DNA of 64,000 nt from Atriophallophorus winterbourni (GCA_013407085.1 JACCGJ010008214.1:99193-163192), one strand, 5' to 3'. Shown: positions 44,931-58,900, counted from the stretch's first letter. Translations and numbers: made by a program. The notes: generated by a model from the letters alone, not told the origin.

Positions 44931-45320
44931 CCTATCACAAATTCTTTTCCTGTGTTGTCTGGACCAAATTCCGCGTTCATTCCAGCAACAGCCGTGGCCA
45001 TGGTTGCAAGTTGGAAATACCACATTCCAAACGGAACTGCCGCAGGTATTTTTATTCCGTACGTGTGTGCTTTGCTTGGAATTACCTACCTTCCGATTTG
45101 GTAAGCTCAAACAGTTTATCTATATTCAAATCAAAACTTGACGATTATATGAGAGCTAATCCGAATTTTTCCCCAAACTATTAATAAGCTATCATTGTCC
45201 CATTGATTTTGATTTTATTTATACTTATATATATACATTTGTACCTATATTTCCACCCTGTGATTATTGTAAAGTTAATTGCTTTTTCAACCATAAATCT
45301 TGAATCTTGAATCTTGAATG
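44931..45320 (+). mobile_element. Nested 5'-truncated CR1-like LINE
   Basis: Inserted opposite to the host RTE. The frame carries KRNCRRYFYSVRV, then NYLPSDLVSSNSLSIFKSKL, a CR1-like C-terminus, and ends in three TTGAATC repeats (45299-45319). Near-identical host bases cctatca(c)aaat at 44931-44942 and 45325-45334 look like a target-site duplication. It is younger than the RTE insertion. Confidence 0.75.
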
Positions 45321-45824
45321 TCACCTATCAAAATCTTGATATCTCGCTTTGGGTGTCTTGTCTAGGAAAGACTGCAGACGCACGTAAATTTCTTCTTTCG
45401 ACTCAAGGCTAGCATTGTTTGTGGGCGCATAACATTGAATTACCGTCACATTTCTCCCCTTGGAGTTGAATCTGGATGTGATTATCCGTGAGTCAACAGG
45501 TTCCCATCCAATGAGAGTGCATGCAGCTATTGGGGATAGCATAATGGCGACGCCTTCTGAATGACTATGGTACTCATCTTCATGACCTGAGTAAATAATC
45601 CGTTCCCCAGATGTCAAAACCAACATACCAGATCCATTCCATCTAATTTCACATATTCCCAGCAGTTGTATACCATACCTTTGCATTTCTTTCGCGACCT
45701 GTGAAGCCTTTCCGGTCTCATACATCGTACGGACGTTCCATGTGGCAATCTTTGTTGTTGCTTTCATCGACAGAAGATTTATCTGCTGACTGGCTTCCGG
45801 TTGGCTTTCACTAGTCTGCTTCAT
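45321..45824 (-). pseudogene. RTE-like endonuclease, N-terminal half
   Basis: Reads KIATWNVRTMYETGKASQV (N motif), LGICEIRWNGSG (catalytic Glu), YSGHEDEYHSHSEGVAIML and VTVIQCYAPTNN. These are hallmark RTE endonuclease blocks. The frame is broken by the nested insertion at its end (KARYQDFDR); the GDFN-type motif is lost there. Confidence 0.8.
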
Positions 45825-46049
45825 TTTAACCTCAGATGAGGTTTCTTCTCAATTCTAGCATGGATATGTTACTTTGGTATGACATGTTACTTTGGTTTCA
45901 GTAGCGGTTTGAGGTTTTTACATAGTGGGGTTGCTGACACCGCGTCTAACCCTCCTCCTTTTGCAGACGGGCTTGGGACCGTCCTCGGCGGATTATTGTG
46001 ATTGTGTGATCCACATGAAGTGAAGGTTTGGAATCAGCGTTCCCATCCT

Positions 46050-46290
46050 GTAGATGGACTGCCCTCCCAGGCTGACGAGCTCCATCTACCCGAAGCGATC
46101 TGGTTTTGAGGCGCCAGTCACCCGCCTTCGCACTTTCTCCTGTCAGTAGAAGCAGTTCCTTCACGAGCAGGCTAGGAGTTGGGCTTCGGTTGTCAGAGGC
46201 TATTTGAGACGCACGCCGTATGTGAGCATTTTGTAGGTAGCGGGAGCTTATCCCCACCTCCACCACCCGGTGTGACAAACTTGGGAAGCA
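46050..46290 (-). repeat. RTE-like 5' UTR block
   Basis: Begins next to the target duplication with gtttgtcacaccgggtggtg (minus). Shared with 18690-18930 and 30780-31040. Contains no convincing start codon for the endonuclease frame, which opens at 45824. Confidence 0.7.
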
Positions 46291-46358
46291 TTCAATTGCA
46301 TATACTAAATAGAAAGTAACTAATGAAAAAGCACAGTTTCATGCATTTTTATCACACA

Positions 46359-46400
46359 CCCCACGACCGGTTTCATGCTGTTTGAACTCATCAGGTGAGA
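46359..46400 (-). ncRNA. Minimal type I hammerhead-ribozyme-like motif
   Basis: Minus strand: stem I 5' strand TCTCAC (46400-46395), CTGATGA (46394-46388), stem II GTTC-AAACA-GCAT (46387-46375) and GAAA (46374-46371). Then CCGG, T (46366), cleavage base C (46365) and stem I 3' strand GTGGGG (46364-46359). Stem I pairs at all six positions, counting G-U wobbles. Stem II has one mismatch. Stem III is a single A-U pair capped by CCGG, the tiny stem III known from hammerheads of Penelope-like elements. It lies about 70 bp upstream of the RTE element, outside its target duplication. Confidence 0.6.
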
Positions 46401-46684
46401 AAATACTCTAAATTCAACACCGATAATGAACGTTTGATTCAAGTTTTAGATAACATTTATATTTTCAGCAGCAGCTCCACATTGCATCACATTTATTCTC
46501 AACAATAAATCGTGCCTTCGTTGAACCACGCACTGATTTTGGCAATTTGAATTTCAGAAAACAAGAGTTCGAATTCTTTCTGCTTTGTTTTATTTTCTCA
46601 AACCCAAATTCTTTGACCTTCACTATTGACAATGTTTCGTATTAGCTGTTAATTTGTGTTTCGTTTACTCACCAAAGAGACAAC
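46401..46684. other. Upstream region of the carboxypeptidase-like gene
   Basis: AT-rich sequence before the ATG at 46685. I see no defined TATA box or initiator. The 5' UTR limits are unknown. Confidence 0.4.
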
Positions 46685-46972
46685 ATGAACCTTTTAACTT
46701 TTATATTTTGTACATTTTCAACGTTAACGAATACTTCTGCCGTCACAGAGAAAATCCGCGATTTGGATAAAATTAATTTTATTCCTGATTCTATCGTGGA
46801 TATCAAACTTTTCCAATATTCCGGATTTGTTAATGGAAGGAATAGCAGTCATCATTTGCATTACTGGTTAGTGCTATCCGACGTAGATACTGATAGTAAT
46901 CCTCTCATAATATGGGTGAACGATGGTTGTTCTTCATTGCTCAGTTTGTTTATTGAAAACGGTCCCTATAGG
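46685..46972 (+). CDS. S10-like gene, exon 1
   Basis: Start ATG at 46685 opens a hydrophobic signal peptide. The 96 residues end at ENGPYR before donor GTGAGT (46973), phase 0. The oxyanion-hole region reads IIWVNDGCSSLLSLF instead of LWLNGGPGCSSLDGL. Confidence 0.85.
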
Positions 46973-49900
46973 GTGAGTTAAATTCCGTAAATTATTACTC
47001 CTCAAAATTTTTTCACAATCTATAAAAGTACAGTGGCACATTGTAGTATGTGCCACAACAGTAAGTCATTCTCACTCTGTAAAGCAACTAGTAGTTGAAT
47101 AAATAAAATTAGATATAAATTTTCGATGAATTATCTTGTTTTTTCTAAACGTTTCACGTAGGAAACAGTATCAGGTTAATCCAAATATTTTTTATAGAAC
47201 GATAGCGAGCAACACGTGACATTGTTAAAAAGAATTTTATTATTATTTTGTAATCAGGCACTAACCACGTCCATATCTCCTTGTTAATCTGGACTGTAAG
47301 CTTTGAAAATCATGTTGATTACGAGATCCGTGTCACCTATAAATATAAGAACTGGCAACCATACTACTATAGTGGAGTAATTTAAATATTTTAGTAACAA
47401 GATTCGGTCCAAGATCAAGCCTGAAAGAAACGTACACAGAAAATTGATTATTTTTATTCATACATTGAGCTTGTGATCGGCTCCATAAATGAAAACTTTC
47501 GATGAGGACATTTTATGATTAATACGTCAAACAAATTTCAAAACGTTTCACCATAAAGTAAGTAAGTAAGTAAATTAATCGATTCAGTCTCTTATAACTA
47601 GAATCACGTTCGTCGGCCAAAATGGTTTGTTCTTTAATATCTATGTTCGGATACGAATATATGTTATTAGTTTTAAATTATAACTCAAAACATTTGCCTA
47701 TGTTGGATATTATCGATTTGTTTATCACTTCTACGATCGCTATGAACTAAACAAATAACGAAGAATTACATCCGCCAAACGTTAACTTGAAATCACTGGA
47801 TACACGAGATACTCACTTTTGCCACGGATTTACAGCAATTTCACTGTTTGCACCACTATCTTAATAATGATGACCCGGTGGTCCGCAGCTATACTCAAGT
47901 AGATCACGTCTAACATTCAACAGCAAAATTAAGGGATATCCGTACATTTCAAGTTTCTTTAAATCTAATAATAATAACCGAATGAGGTCAATAACGTAAT
48001 TTCCCGTGTTAAAAATGTGCTTGAAGTTTTACAAACAAAATTGTTTACCTATTTTAGTCAGCAGACCATCGTACCTACATGTTAATGTCAATTCCATTAA
48101 ACAGCCACGTAGTATTTAAATAGCATATTTTCACTGTTGTATGGTCTGACGTACTCAATATTCAACCTAATCTGTTCTCAGATCATATAAATAGAAATTC
48201 ACCTGAACGTTTGGAAAGGAAATTTTTCTTAAACCTTTGTCTAGCATGCGTGGTTACTGCAATATTTTTAAAATTTTCTATTCATTCAAAAGTGACCAAT
48301 GAAGTTTACATCATACCTTAAAGGCTCGTTCCCCGTTTCATCTTTATAGAGTCGGATGTATGTTGCACAATTATTGTACTGCAGTGACGTTATTTAAGAT
48401 TATTAGTTGAACATCCGGAATATCTTTACGAAACATCAATAAATAACAAGTCTTCATTCGGAATATTTTATATCATATAATTCAGGTGATAGTTTGACGT
48501 CACACAACTCTAATAAATATTGATGAAGCTGAAATAAAGCCTAAATGTAAAACTTCGGCTTCATTATGTCTCGTATATGTAGATAACGAGTATATGAGTG
48601 CTATGAGTAACAATATTATTATTTGACACGATCGAGCTATGTAATGACAAACTTTAAAAAGTACCCGCTCAATTATTTCTGTCTTAAGTTATTATCATTA
48701 AAATTAAAAACGTCGGGGTGCCAACTCCAAAGCATCAGTTAATTTTTATTAGATACATTATTCCAGATTTTTAAATTTATAAAGGGCTTTTTTTTATGGT
48801 TACCAACTTCAAATTAAGAAATTCAGCAATGCAAAACTCAACATTTTATGTCAAAATCTTGATAATTATCTCCAAAATTAATGTAAATATTAATAGAGTA
48901 TGCATTCAGAAGCCATTTGAAGCAACAAATATATTAATAATTTATACTGTCAAAGTATTCTTTGAAACGTACAGATGTTAGGGTGTTCTGTGCCCTCCAG
49001 CAACTGAATTTAACTCCGTTTAGGAATTTCAGTAATATAACCGATTATCGGATAATGATATTTTGTTAATATTTGCAACAAGAATGATAAAATATTTTGT
49101 TCGTTAATACCTTATCTAGGACCAATCCATGCCTAGCGCCAGGTTCTTTGCATGTAACAAAAACATTTGTTGAAAATGGTCCGCCTAATACCATCATCCA
49201 ATTTATTACAATAAGGTGTTAACAAATAAGAACGGCTCTGCAATTCTCTCAACTTTCTAACTGATGCATTTCTATTTTTGATGTGAACACAAGAAATTGA
49301 TGGTTCAGAAGTTTTTACTTGCATTAAGATATTTCTGTATACATGGACTCTAATAAAACAAACATCTTTGATTCGAGTTGACTGCGCAAGAAAATAAAAT
49401 TTACAACATTACTTGGGTTGGCGTAGTTATCGTTCACAAAAGCGACTAACAAAGGCACTTGCAACAATTCCCAAAGAATACTTGATGTTCGCCGAGATTT
49501 CATCAAAAACTGCGTATCTTTTGACATCAGTTAAAATGAAGTTGCAAGATTTTTGCGAAGAATGACAGGTAGCCTTTACAAGTATAGATGCAAGCTCGAC
49601 AAAAATCAATCAGTTCCTTATCCTGAGCTAGAAATATTTTCTTTGATTAGGAAAATTATCTAGTTATCTTTAAGGTACATAGTTTGAAGTTGTGAATGCA
49701 ATTGCCAAAATGACTAGCCATGAGCTCTCAGATAATATGCTCAGTATGATTATTCACCATAACACAAGATAAAGAATCACCGAAAAGAATGACAATCAAA
49801 AAATCTGAAACCCGCAAGAATCCGGGTTCCGTAGCTCCGATAACGTCTTTGAAAACAAGAAAGGCTAGTCAACGCCAGCTGCTATCGAACGATAGCAAAT

Positions 49901-52900
49901 TTGTGAAGCTCGGTCAAAGCATCCAAAGTGGCTGCGCTCGAAGTAAACACGTTGATACACAACATACTGACGAATCAGAACAAATTGGTTACACGGCAGA
50001 GACTGGTTAAGAATAGGCGTGTTCTGTGTCTTGCGGTGTCTAATAATCGAGTTCACCTATTGACGTTCTCTTAAGTTGAGTGATTTGTGGGTGAGCGTAA
50101 TTAATGTTGGAAAGATTGACTCAAGAGACGTATTTGGACGAAATCGAAATGTGGATGAAATATGCAGGGATAACGTGGCTAATGATACATCGGTTGTTCT
50201 CGAAGTCTGTGTAAACAACGCAATGGACGTTATGTTAGGAATTAACATTTGACCTAGATTGATCTAACGCAATTATCATGTTTTAAGTAAATTCAGAAGA
50301 ATCAATGAAAAAGCTGATTATATGACAATTTAGCTTTATTCAACGGTTCCCCCATCATCTAATAGGAAATAGTGAGTGTTATAAATCAATAAACTGAATC
50401 TTTTACTATGTGATACCAAAACAATGCCGGGAAACTCAGGCATACATTTACTGGAATCTTTTTACTACGCTAAATGCACGATACTCTGTTCATTTGTTTT
50501 TCGATAAAAAGTATTTCATAAAATATATTAATTCAATGAAATACTTATAGAAAGTATTTTTTTCTCTCGCTTTTCAGCTATTAGATGACGGGCGGCTTAT
50601 TGAAAATAGGGTTTCTTGGAGCAAGGTAAACTTGAAACCTCTTATTCGTGCTAAACTCAATTAATGTTATGGGCTTAAATAAGTTGGTTTACATGGTAAA
50701 TTTAAAAATTATCCGGTTTAGATGAGTGGTATTGTTTTATAAAATAATTTTAAAACGATTGTTTATGATGCGTGGCAAAGCAGGAATAACTGGTATAACA
50801 GAAATGACGTAACCAAACACGATTGAAGAAAACTACGGATTATGGGTTGATTACCCATAATCGCTCACATTTCTCTGAGGGTTTATTCTGTTCCAAATGC
50901 ATCATAGTCATATATTTCTATTAGTTTCACATAAGGCAAGCTCAAACTTTGAACATGAGCGGCAGTTCAATGGTTAATTTCATCTTCAGTTTTGATTAAT
51001 TTGATAAGATATTTGTTTATTCCGTTTCATTTTAGATGTTCTTCTTTCTTCACTGTTGAATCAACTTACCGAATGCTGTTTCTATCGCTTTAACTAAATA
51101 ATTGTATTGCAACGTATTTTTTGAAAATTTTGAACGAATAGTAAAACACAATGAGATAATCTCTAATACTCAGACCTTAGAAATTTTATGCTAGAAAAAG
51201 CAACAAGCTCAATATAAACCTCAGGGTGACGTGATATATAAAATCCTTCAACGATTAACAGGGACAGTCACATACCGCATTGTTCATCTAGCTTTGAAGC
51301 GGAAACCTCGAATGCTTCCGAGCGTATGATTACTTTGGGAAAGCTGTTTCACCTGAAACAAATTTTGCCCAAGAAAAATTTCGTCGAATATCCTGTCGAT
51401 AATGTGCAATGCTTGAAGCCTTTCAACGATTACAGGTTCGATTAATAGCATGGGAAGGCCAGAAATAAAACTTTACTATACTACAAAAAAGAAATCAATC
51501 ATCAGTCATATAAAATTTAATTAAAAATGGATGTTTTTGTAAGTATTCATTTACTCGCAGATACACTTCAAACTTCAAAATTTTCAGATTATGTGCGTGA
51601 GAGGTAACCAAATTAAAAATAATTTTGGTGTCTACACACCCCACTCAAATCACAATTAAAATGTTTGTGTAAAAACTATTTCAAACTATTTCATCATGGG
51701 ACAGTTATAAGAGATGCTTCATTCAAGCGTGTACCATTACTTTCGAATCCACTGCAGGTCTATACTTATCATCAGTTTTACACGATGCTTCATAGGAATA
51801 GTAGAGAAAATTTGTTGTTGACTGGGATCTATCTAGTGAGTTGGGGATGTGTAATCTAGTTTCACATATTTTTCAATCAACTGGTCACAGATTAGTTTCC
51901 TCAAAAATCAGAGATAATAAATGGGATGAAATTTAATCCGGAAAGTAATGAATGTTATCTGGTGCATAGCAAGGGCGGTCTTTTTCTACGTTAAGTGTAT
52001 AATACTATATCAACAATAACACTTCGTGCCATTGAAAGAGCTTATAAATTCGGACTCAATGAATTGCTTATGATTATATTATGAAAAAACAGAATTTTCT
52101 GATTTACCTGTAATCGCTAATAGCCGCGATTGCTACATAATTCAGGTATTCGATAACTAGGTTTGTCAAATGGGTGCACATATTAAAAAGAATTTAATCT
52201 CTTTGGAAAACAATTTCGTGTATACTTGTAGGAACTATCACTGTTGAGTTTGATCATCTTTTCCATTCCTTGTTTTTCACGGACAGATCGCAAATCTGCT
52301 CTATTTAGACTCAGAGGTCGGTATGGGATTCTCATATGGATTTAGTCCGCAAAATTCGATCGATGATGAGACAGTAAGTTTTGAGTCTATCGTCTTCGAA
52401 TCGATGAACTTCAATGGCTGAAGATGATCACGTGGAAAAAGAATAATAATTTTAGCTCATTCTACAGATAAGCATCTCCAACTTATCATTTCAATATTCG
52501 TTATTTTATTTTCTAGATAGAACAAAATTTGGAAATAAATAGTAGCTAACAAAATCCTAGTAAAGTGGAGGAAAGTTTAAATGGAAACTAGTTAGATCTG
52601 GACTTACTTCTCTAAGTGTTCCTGGCCATTCTTCGTCTAGCCCAAACAGTTCTTAATGTGTCCGTTTCTACCCAATGAACAGTAAGTAACAGGCAGATAT
52701 CTTTCAGAAACCGCGTACATCGGTTCTCTTTGAAGATCTTAATGACAAAATATTAAGACGGATCGATTAACAGGCTTCGTTGACTCTTACATTCTACAAT
52801 TTAGTTCGTATTTGTTCTCTATCAGAAACGTATTTACATAAACGAGCTATGGTTACAAAACTGGTTGCTTCGAGCTTTAAAAATGGAAAGCTGAACATAC

Positions 52901-55900
52901 TGGAGCATCCTTCAAAGGGAAAGCACTGTTATCTTTTTGAAACCTCGAAACTTTCATGTCGATGCATTGAATTTCAGAACCCTCAGCAAGGTAGCTAAAT
53001 GTGCAATTCGGAGCTTACTCCAGATCTATTAACTTTTGAAATTTGCGATCCATGAGGAATGTGCTTATATTTTCGTCTATGTGTATAGATCTAACTCTTT
53101 CAAGACATTTGACAACGTGGTATTTTGAAAGCTATTTTTGTGTTTCCATGGGTACCTATTCAAGACAGACGATCGTTGGTAAAGTGCTAAAGTCTGATTT
53201 GCGCAGTTATTTATCACCATGGTAAATGTCAAGTAACTTTGAAGTACAACCATTAAATTTATCTCAAAACTGTATGCAATAGTAGGAGTTAAACGAGTTT
53301 AAATAACACTAGATGGCAGTCTAAACTTATGATAATTTTGAATAGCACCTCGCTAATATATTTAAATCAATGAACGCAGAGTATAAAAACACGTGGTGTC
53401 TTCAACCTTCTTATTGATACTTTTTCGTGGTGGAGGTCAAGTCTACAATTAACATTTCCTTGCGAACGCCATACTTCATGGAGTCTTATTTGACGAAAAC
53501 ATTCAAAGAAATAGAATCTCCGGTTCTAGTAGTATCTCGTTCTCTTATTCTTCAATAGTGTGATGATTTCAATAGCTCACATCTGTTGTTGGATATATTC
53601 TCCTAAAAATACTAGAAAATAAATACATAAAGTATCTATACTGAGACCGTTCGATGGGGTTTGCCGAGATCTTGTTGAATTGAATCGTCGCAAGCAGTTC
53701 GTTATTGGACTGGAAAGTCGACAGCTCCAATGAGCTCCTCGAGTGTCTGAGCGGTAACTGTGTTAAATGGCTGATAGCCAGTAGTCCATGCGGTAAAACC
53801 GATGAGAATCGAGATATGATTTTTTCGTCTCATCTTATCTGCTGAGTTTTTCCAAAAATCGGGTTAACATAAAGTGACTTAGTGGGAGCTGTTTTAAGTT
53901 TTATCGGACCAACGGCTCTGCTGATACCATCTCCAACACTACCAAATTTAAAATTTTTCGCTGCTTTTCGATAACGCAGTTAATTTTAGGGAATGTTCAT
54001 TTGCGCATTACTTATCTATCTGTTGGTCCTTAATACTAGTTGCGTTAAAAAGGTGTAAGGTTTTACTGTTAGTGTACCGATAAGTATAGATTATACCAAC
54101 AATTTCTCGTCCAATATAGCGGTTGTCAAGAAAGCTCCGGCTTCAAACCAGTTGATATTGGGAACTTCCCTTGCATCATAACTAGATAGACCTACTCGCA
54201 TCATGCTGTGTTCAAGCGAATTCGTAGTTTCCAAAGGCTACATCCGCAGAACATGCTTTGCTGAGCTGGAATGTTTACACAAATGACAGATCTCATTCGT
54301 TCTCATCGACGGATGATTTTATAATTACTCTGATATTCAGGATGTCGTCATGAAATCCAAGAAGGATGCACCTGAAGTTCCAGCTTCTGCTTAATAAAGC
54401 GGCTCTCTTTGCTTTAGTAAATTTTTCGCGGAAAAATAGAGTATACTTTTCGAAAGGTTCCTGATTATTATCTAGCCAATGAGGCTTGTAGACTGTGGCG
54501 AAATGACATGCTCATGGCTGGGGCCTGCTCAAATTCAAAAGAAAAATTCACAGTCCAATATGATCCTAGAATCACATTTACCGTCCATAGTAGCCTAAGT
54601 CTCATTAGGTCTACGCTATTCGAGCAATCTCTTCTGCTTCGTGTGTTATTAGGCATAAAATAGGAATAGAGTGTCTTCTCCGTTGGTCCGCTGAGATGTA
54701 CTCCACGTTAATTCAATAATAAAAAATAGCTGCTGAAATAAGTTTAAAATCAGGGTTTAATTTCCGTTTATAGTTGTCAGAATTGAATTTACCCGAATAA
54801 AATTCGATTTATTTCAAAGTAAAGCTTGACTTAACACTTGAAACTGTTTTACTTATTACTTTGTTTTTCGAAGCTTTGCCGCAAAATGCTATATCACATC
54901 GGTTTATGCTGGTGCGTCATTGGCGATAATTATAAATCTAAAGACTTTGTAATCTTAGCTATGGTTATGTTCTTCAAATTCGTCTTCATCTTTCTAAATA
55001 TGCAGGTTTGTTGAAAATTATTTTAGCTTCGATTATAATTTAAACGTGCATATTAAATTCTGAAACTATGTGGCATATTCAATCATGTTTCTAAATAACC
55101 AGGTAAAAAAAGTTTGGGTTGATGCTCTTCAGCTAAAAACTTTTCAAAAATTTAGAATTACCTTTGTCGTTTCGGCTAAATCTAGTTCGTTTTATATTTC
55201 ACTCAGATCTCTGAGGACAGTTACCATGCCATTCTAAACTTTATGGAGAAATTTCCGGAATTCAGAAATCGTGATGTCTATCTAGCTGGAAAGGGATATG
55301 CAGGTGTCTCCCTACCAATTTTAGCCACCAAACTAATTGAGAATGCAGCGGTCAGATTAAAAGTGAGTAATACTTCCCTGATTGTTTGTAAGTTAATTAA
55401 ACATGTATATGTATATATTAGAGCATATCGTTTATAATTTATATAATGTGGTTGCATAGAAGAAAATTATCATCAAAATGACTTTTACTCATCTGTAACT
55501 TTATGGTTATACTTGAATAAACTTCGAAATTTAATTATCCAGTCAGGTTTATTAAATTTTACCCACATTTTACCGTTAAAACTCCTTTCGAAATTGTGTT
55601 TGCAAAGAGTGGAAAGAATGCCCCAAATTGCAAAAGCAAAGAAGATAGCGTAGAACCATTCCCAGTTTATAAATCATATTACCTAATCTACTACGTGCTG
55701 AAAAACCGGCATGAGCTCCGTTGCTAAATGTCGACCATATTTGGTCTATTTACACCCGCGGAGTTACGTTTGTCATATTAGTCCAAACTGCCAAACCGCG
55801 GTGGATTCAAACCTGTGTCTGCCGGCTTCAAGGAGCTTGTCATAACCACTGCGTCCCGTGGCCCCTAAAAATATTTCATTCACCAGTTATATTCATAGTT

Positions 55901-58900
55901 TTAAAACCACAGGAGTGGTAAATAAATATCCGTATTTACGGAAATTAAGGAGCTTTTTCGATTGACCCCCTAACGCTTGCATATGGTATGCTAACATCTG
56001 TGTCAGTCCTGTGATTCTTAATTCTTAATTCTTAATTCTTCAGGCCGTGTTTTAGCAACATCTGTGATAATGGATAAATTACCCTGCTGAAAATATAAAA
56101 CAGTCATCATAATTCAAGTTAATTCAAGTCTATTCAATGTTTAATTTTCCAAAATGAATTAGGCTCAATTATAATCAGAGGCTGAAAAAAATTAAAATGT
56201 GTGCAAAGCCAAAACTTTCACCGAAAAATTAAACATCACATTTTATGGAGAATCGGAAAACAAATCATTGGAAAAAAGTTCGTCCAATTTTGTTTTGAGA
56301 GCTTGGTCACATTGAGAGGTTGGTCATTGGATAGATTGCGTCAGATAAAATAAAACAAAGAGACAGAAGAAAATAAAATAATAATAGGCGCATAACAGTA
56401 AGTTGGGGCAAGCTTTCATTTCTTGATATGACTTGTTTTGTATGTCGGGCACTGGCTTAGTTCTATATATTCTTGAGTAAAAAAGACCAATGGTTTGGTA
56501 TAAATGACCGGGCTCAGGTAGGTATACATAATCCATGGAATTTTTGTAAACAGAATTTCCCAAATAAACGTTCGCGTACATGAATGCACGTGAAGATTTT
56601 GTGCAAAAGCAGTGGTTGTTTGAAATGAACACATGCTAGATCTTATCCTGAAAGCCGACCTAGAATTTCTCGAAGTTTGAAAACCAACCCCCCTGGCGGC
56701 TTTGATGGGCTTTGATATTACACCTTTGAATCATACCCCTGACTAAGTCGAAATCTTTCAGGTATTACCAAGTTGTTTCGTATTTTGTAATAGGGAGATT
56801 AAGTTGAATGAATCGAATGATACTACGGTATTAATTTTGAAAGCATGAATCGACTGTTCCTTTTACACCGATTGTGTGATGTTCTGTGCGGGAATTCTTG
56901 CGTATAAAAGTTATTTATGTAAGGGATGAGTATGTTCAATTTTTCGAAAGAATGGGAACTGAGTAGTTTTTGAACATGTAGCTGATAATATATATTGATC
57001 TTTTTTATTGGTTAATTCAAGGTAATTCAAGGAACTGAGTAGTTTTTGAACATGTAGCTGATAATATATATTGATCTTTTTTATTGGTTAATTCAAGGTA
57101 ATTCAAGGTTCAAGGTTGAATGCAGTATAATGTACTCGATAGAGATAATTTCAAAATTTAGATGGGTGTTTAAAGCTCGCTGGCTCATTTACGTTATGAA
57201 TTATAATTTTAACATGCAGCAAGGTATTGTCTCGATCTATGTACTCATTCAATTTGAATTATGAAAAAAATATTAGCATTGATGTGTAGCTGTTATTTTG
57301 GTCATTGTATTAAATCTCATCCTTCCTGCTCTTTCATCATCAACAACATGATATGTCAAAATAAATGCATGAAAACAACTCCGGCAATACTTCGAGAGGT
57401 ATGCTGCATCGGGTTACCCAGTAATCCTATGCGAGCGAGATCTGTTCCGAGGTAAAAATAAATAACCGCTATAATGAAGCAGCTTAAATGAACGGCAATA
57501 GTATAATCTTATTCGTCCATCGCTGTATTAGTTAATAGCGCATTTATACATTCGAAGCAAGCCTTCTCAATCATCTTGATTACTGTATGTTTGTAACATT
57601 CTGTGATACACCTGCCTAGATTTGCGGAATTTCTCGCGTAATCAAATCACCAACACGTCACTTGAATATCTTTAAAAGACAGGATCGAGCTTTGAATCCA
57701 TAATTTACAAGATACCGTGTTTCACGATGACAAACGTTTTTCTATCTGGAAATTTACTTTATCAACTATTCCGTTACTTGAATCTGTCCACCGTGTTTAG
57801 ATGTCTCATCTCCGAACTGATGAATAAAAACCGCATTATGTCATCGCGTCTAGCTTAGTTCGGTGCATTCTGTCAAAACAATCCAATACATTCAATTGAT
57901 GTGTATCAATTCACTGCGACCGTCTGTGATATTCCAACTGTACGTTGGCCTCGACGCTTGCGAGACAACAAAGGCGTCCGTGTATTGATTGTCGGATCAC
58001 GTTCAACAAAACATGCGGCTCAGATCGATTAAATAAATAATGTTACAGAATGCAATGCGAAATGTTTATCTGAACGAGTGTGCACATTTTAACCTAAATG
58101 TAGAAAAAGAGCCTTGTCCACTTGTGGTTTCAATCAGCAAAAGCGATCATTCTGTATGTGCGATTGAGCTGGAATTTTGTGGTGAATCACAAATAAATCA
58201 GCATAATAAACGCGTAAGCAGTCTATACAAAATACAGTATTTGGTATTGCAGTTTTGGTAATATATGCTGATATGACAAAAAGATTTTAAAAACCAATTA
58301 TTATTCCGTTGAGTTAATGACACTCGTTTAAATTAATGTTACAAATAGCAATTGTAATCAATTAAATCAAAAAATTGAACAAATACCTCGTCTCTAAATT
58401 ATCCAATTCGATTCTGTTTATATTTCTAATAGGATATTAAAGGTCACTTTATGAACGCACGCGAAATTTTCGAGTTCAAATGGAGCATTTCTCAAACAGT
58501 CGCAATCGGGTTACGAACCAGAGAATCATCTCTAATTTGGTTTAATTGTCCAAAGATACAATTGCCTAATTTTTCATCTCCATGGCATTGGATATAGTCA
58601 AACATCGGTTACATACAAAGCCTCGATTTTCTGGAAGTGCTGTATCGCATTAAAAAAGAATGCAAAATGTATATTCATACGAGCCCCCCAAAAATTATTC
58701 TTTTGTTTGCACACTTTTGGTAATAACATAACCATCCAATGCTAGCTAATTCTCGCCGTCACTAGCTAATTGCAAATTTTTATTAAACTGGCAGTCTCAC
58801 GAACAGTTTTAAACTTTCAAGTCACTATTTAATAAGGTTCGCACAACGAACCACACTTTTCAAGCACAGAATCACATAGTGATTCCTGGTCAAGCGCTCA

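Larger units (their letters stand above)
42505..46290 (-). mobile_element. RTE-like LINE with 13 bp target-site duplication
   Basis: Flanked by perfect repeats ttcaattgcatat at 42492-42504 and 46291-46303. Minus-strand order: 5' UTR (46290-45830), endonuclease (45824-45321), nested insertion (45320-44931), rest of endonuclease and linker (44930-44039), RT (43908-42950) and C-terminal domain (42950-42505). The element ends about 20 bp after the ORF2 stop. Frameshifts and a mutated RT active site show it is dead, but the insertion itself is full length. Confidence 0.85.

Noticed and set aside
49789..50240. LINE ORF1 in intron 1 of the carboxypeptidase-like gene
   Set aside because: Composition is compatible, but no zinc finger or RNA-binding block can be aligned, so it is only mentioned as possible.
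57261..57455. Cys-rich 64-residue frame in intron 4 as a small gene or S10 exon
   Set aside because: Exon 4 joins exon 5 exactly at the conserved LKG block, so no exon is missing there. There is no acceptor in phase and no recognised family.
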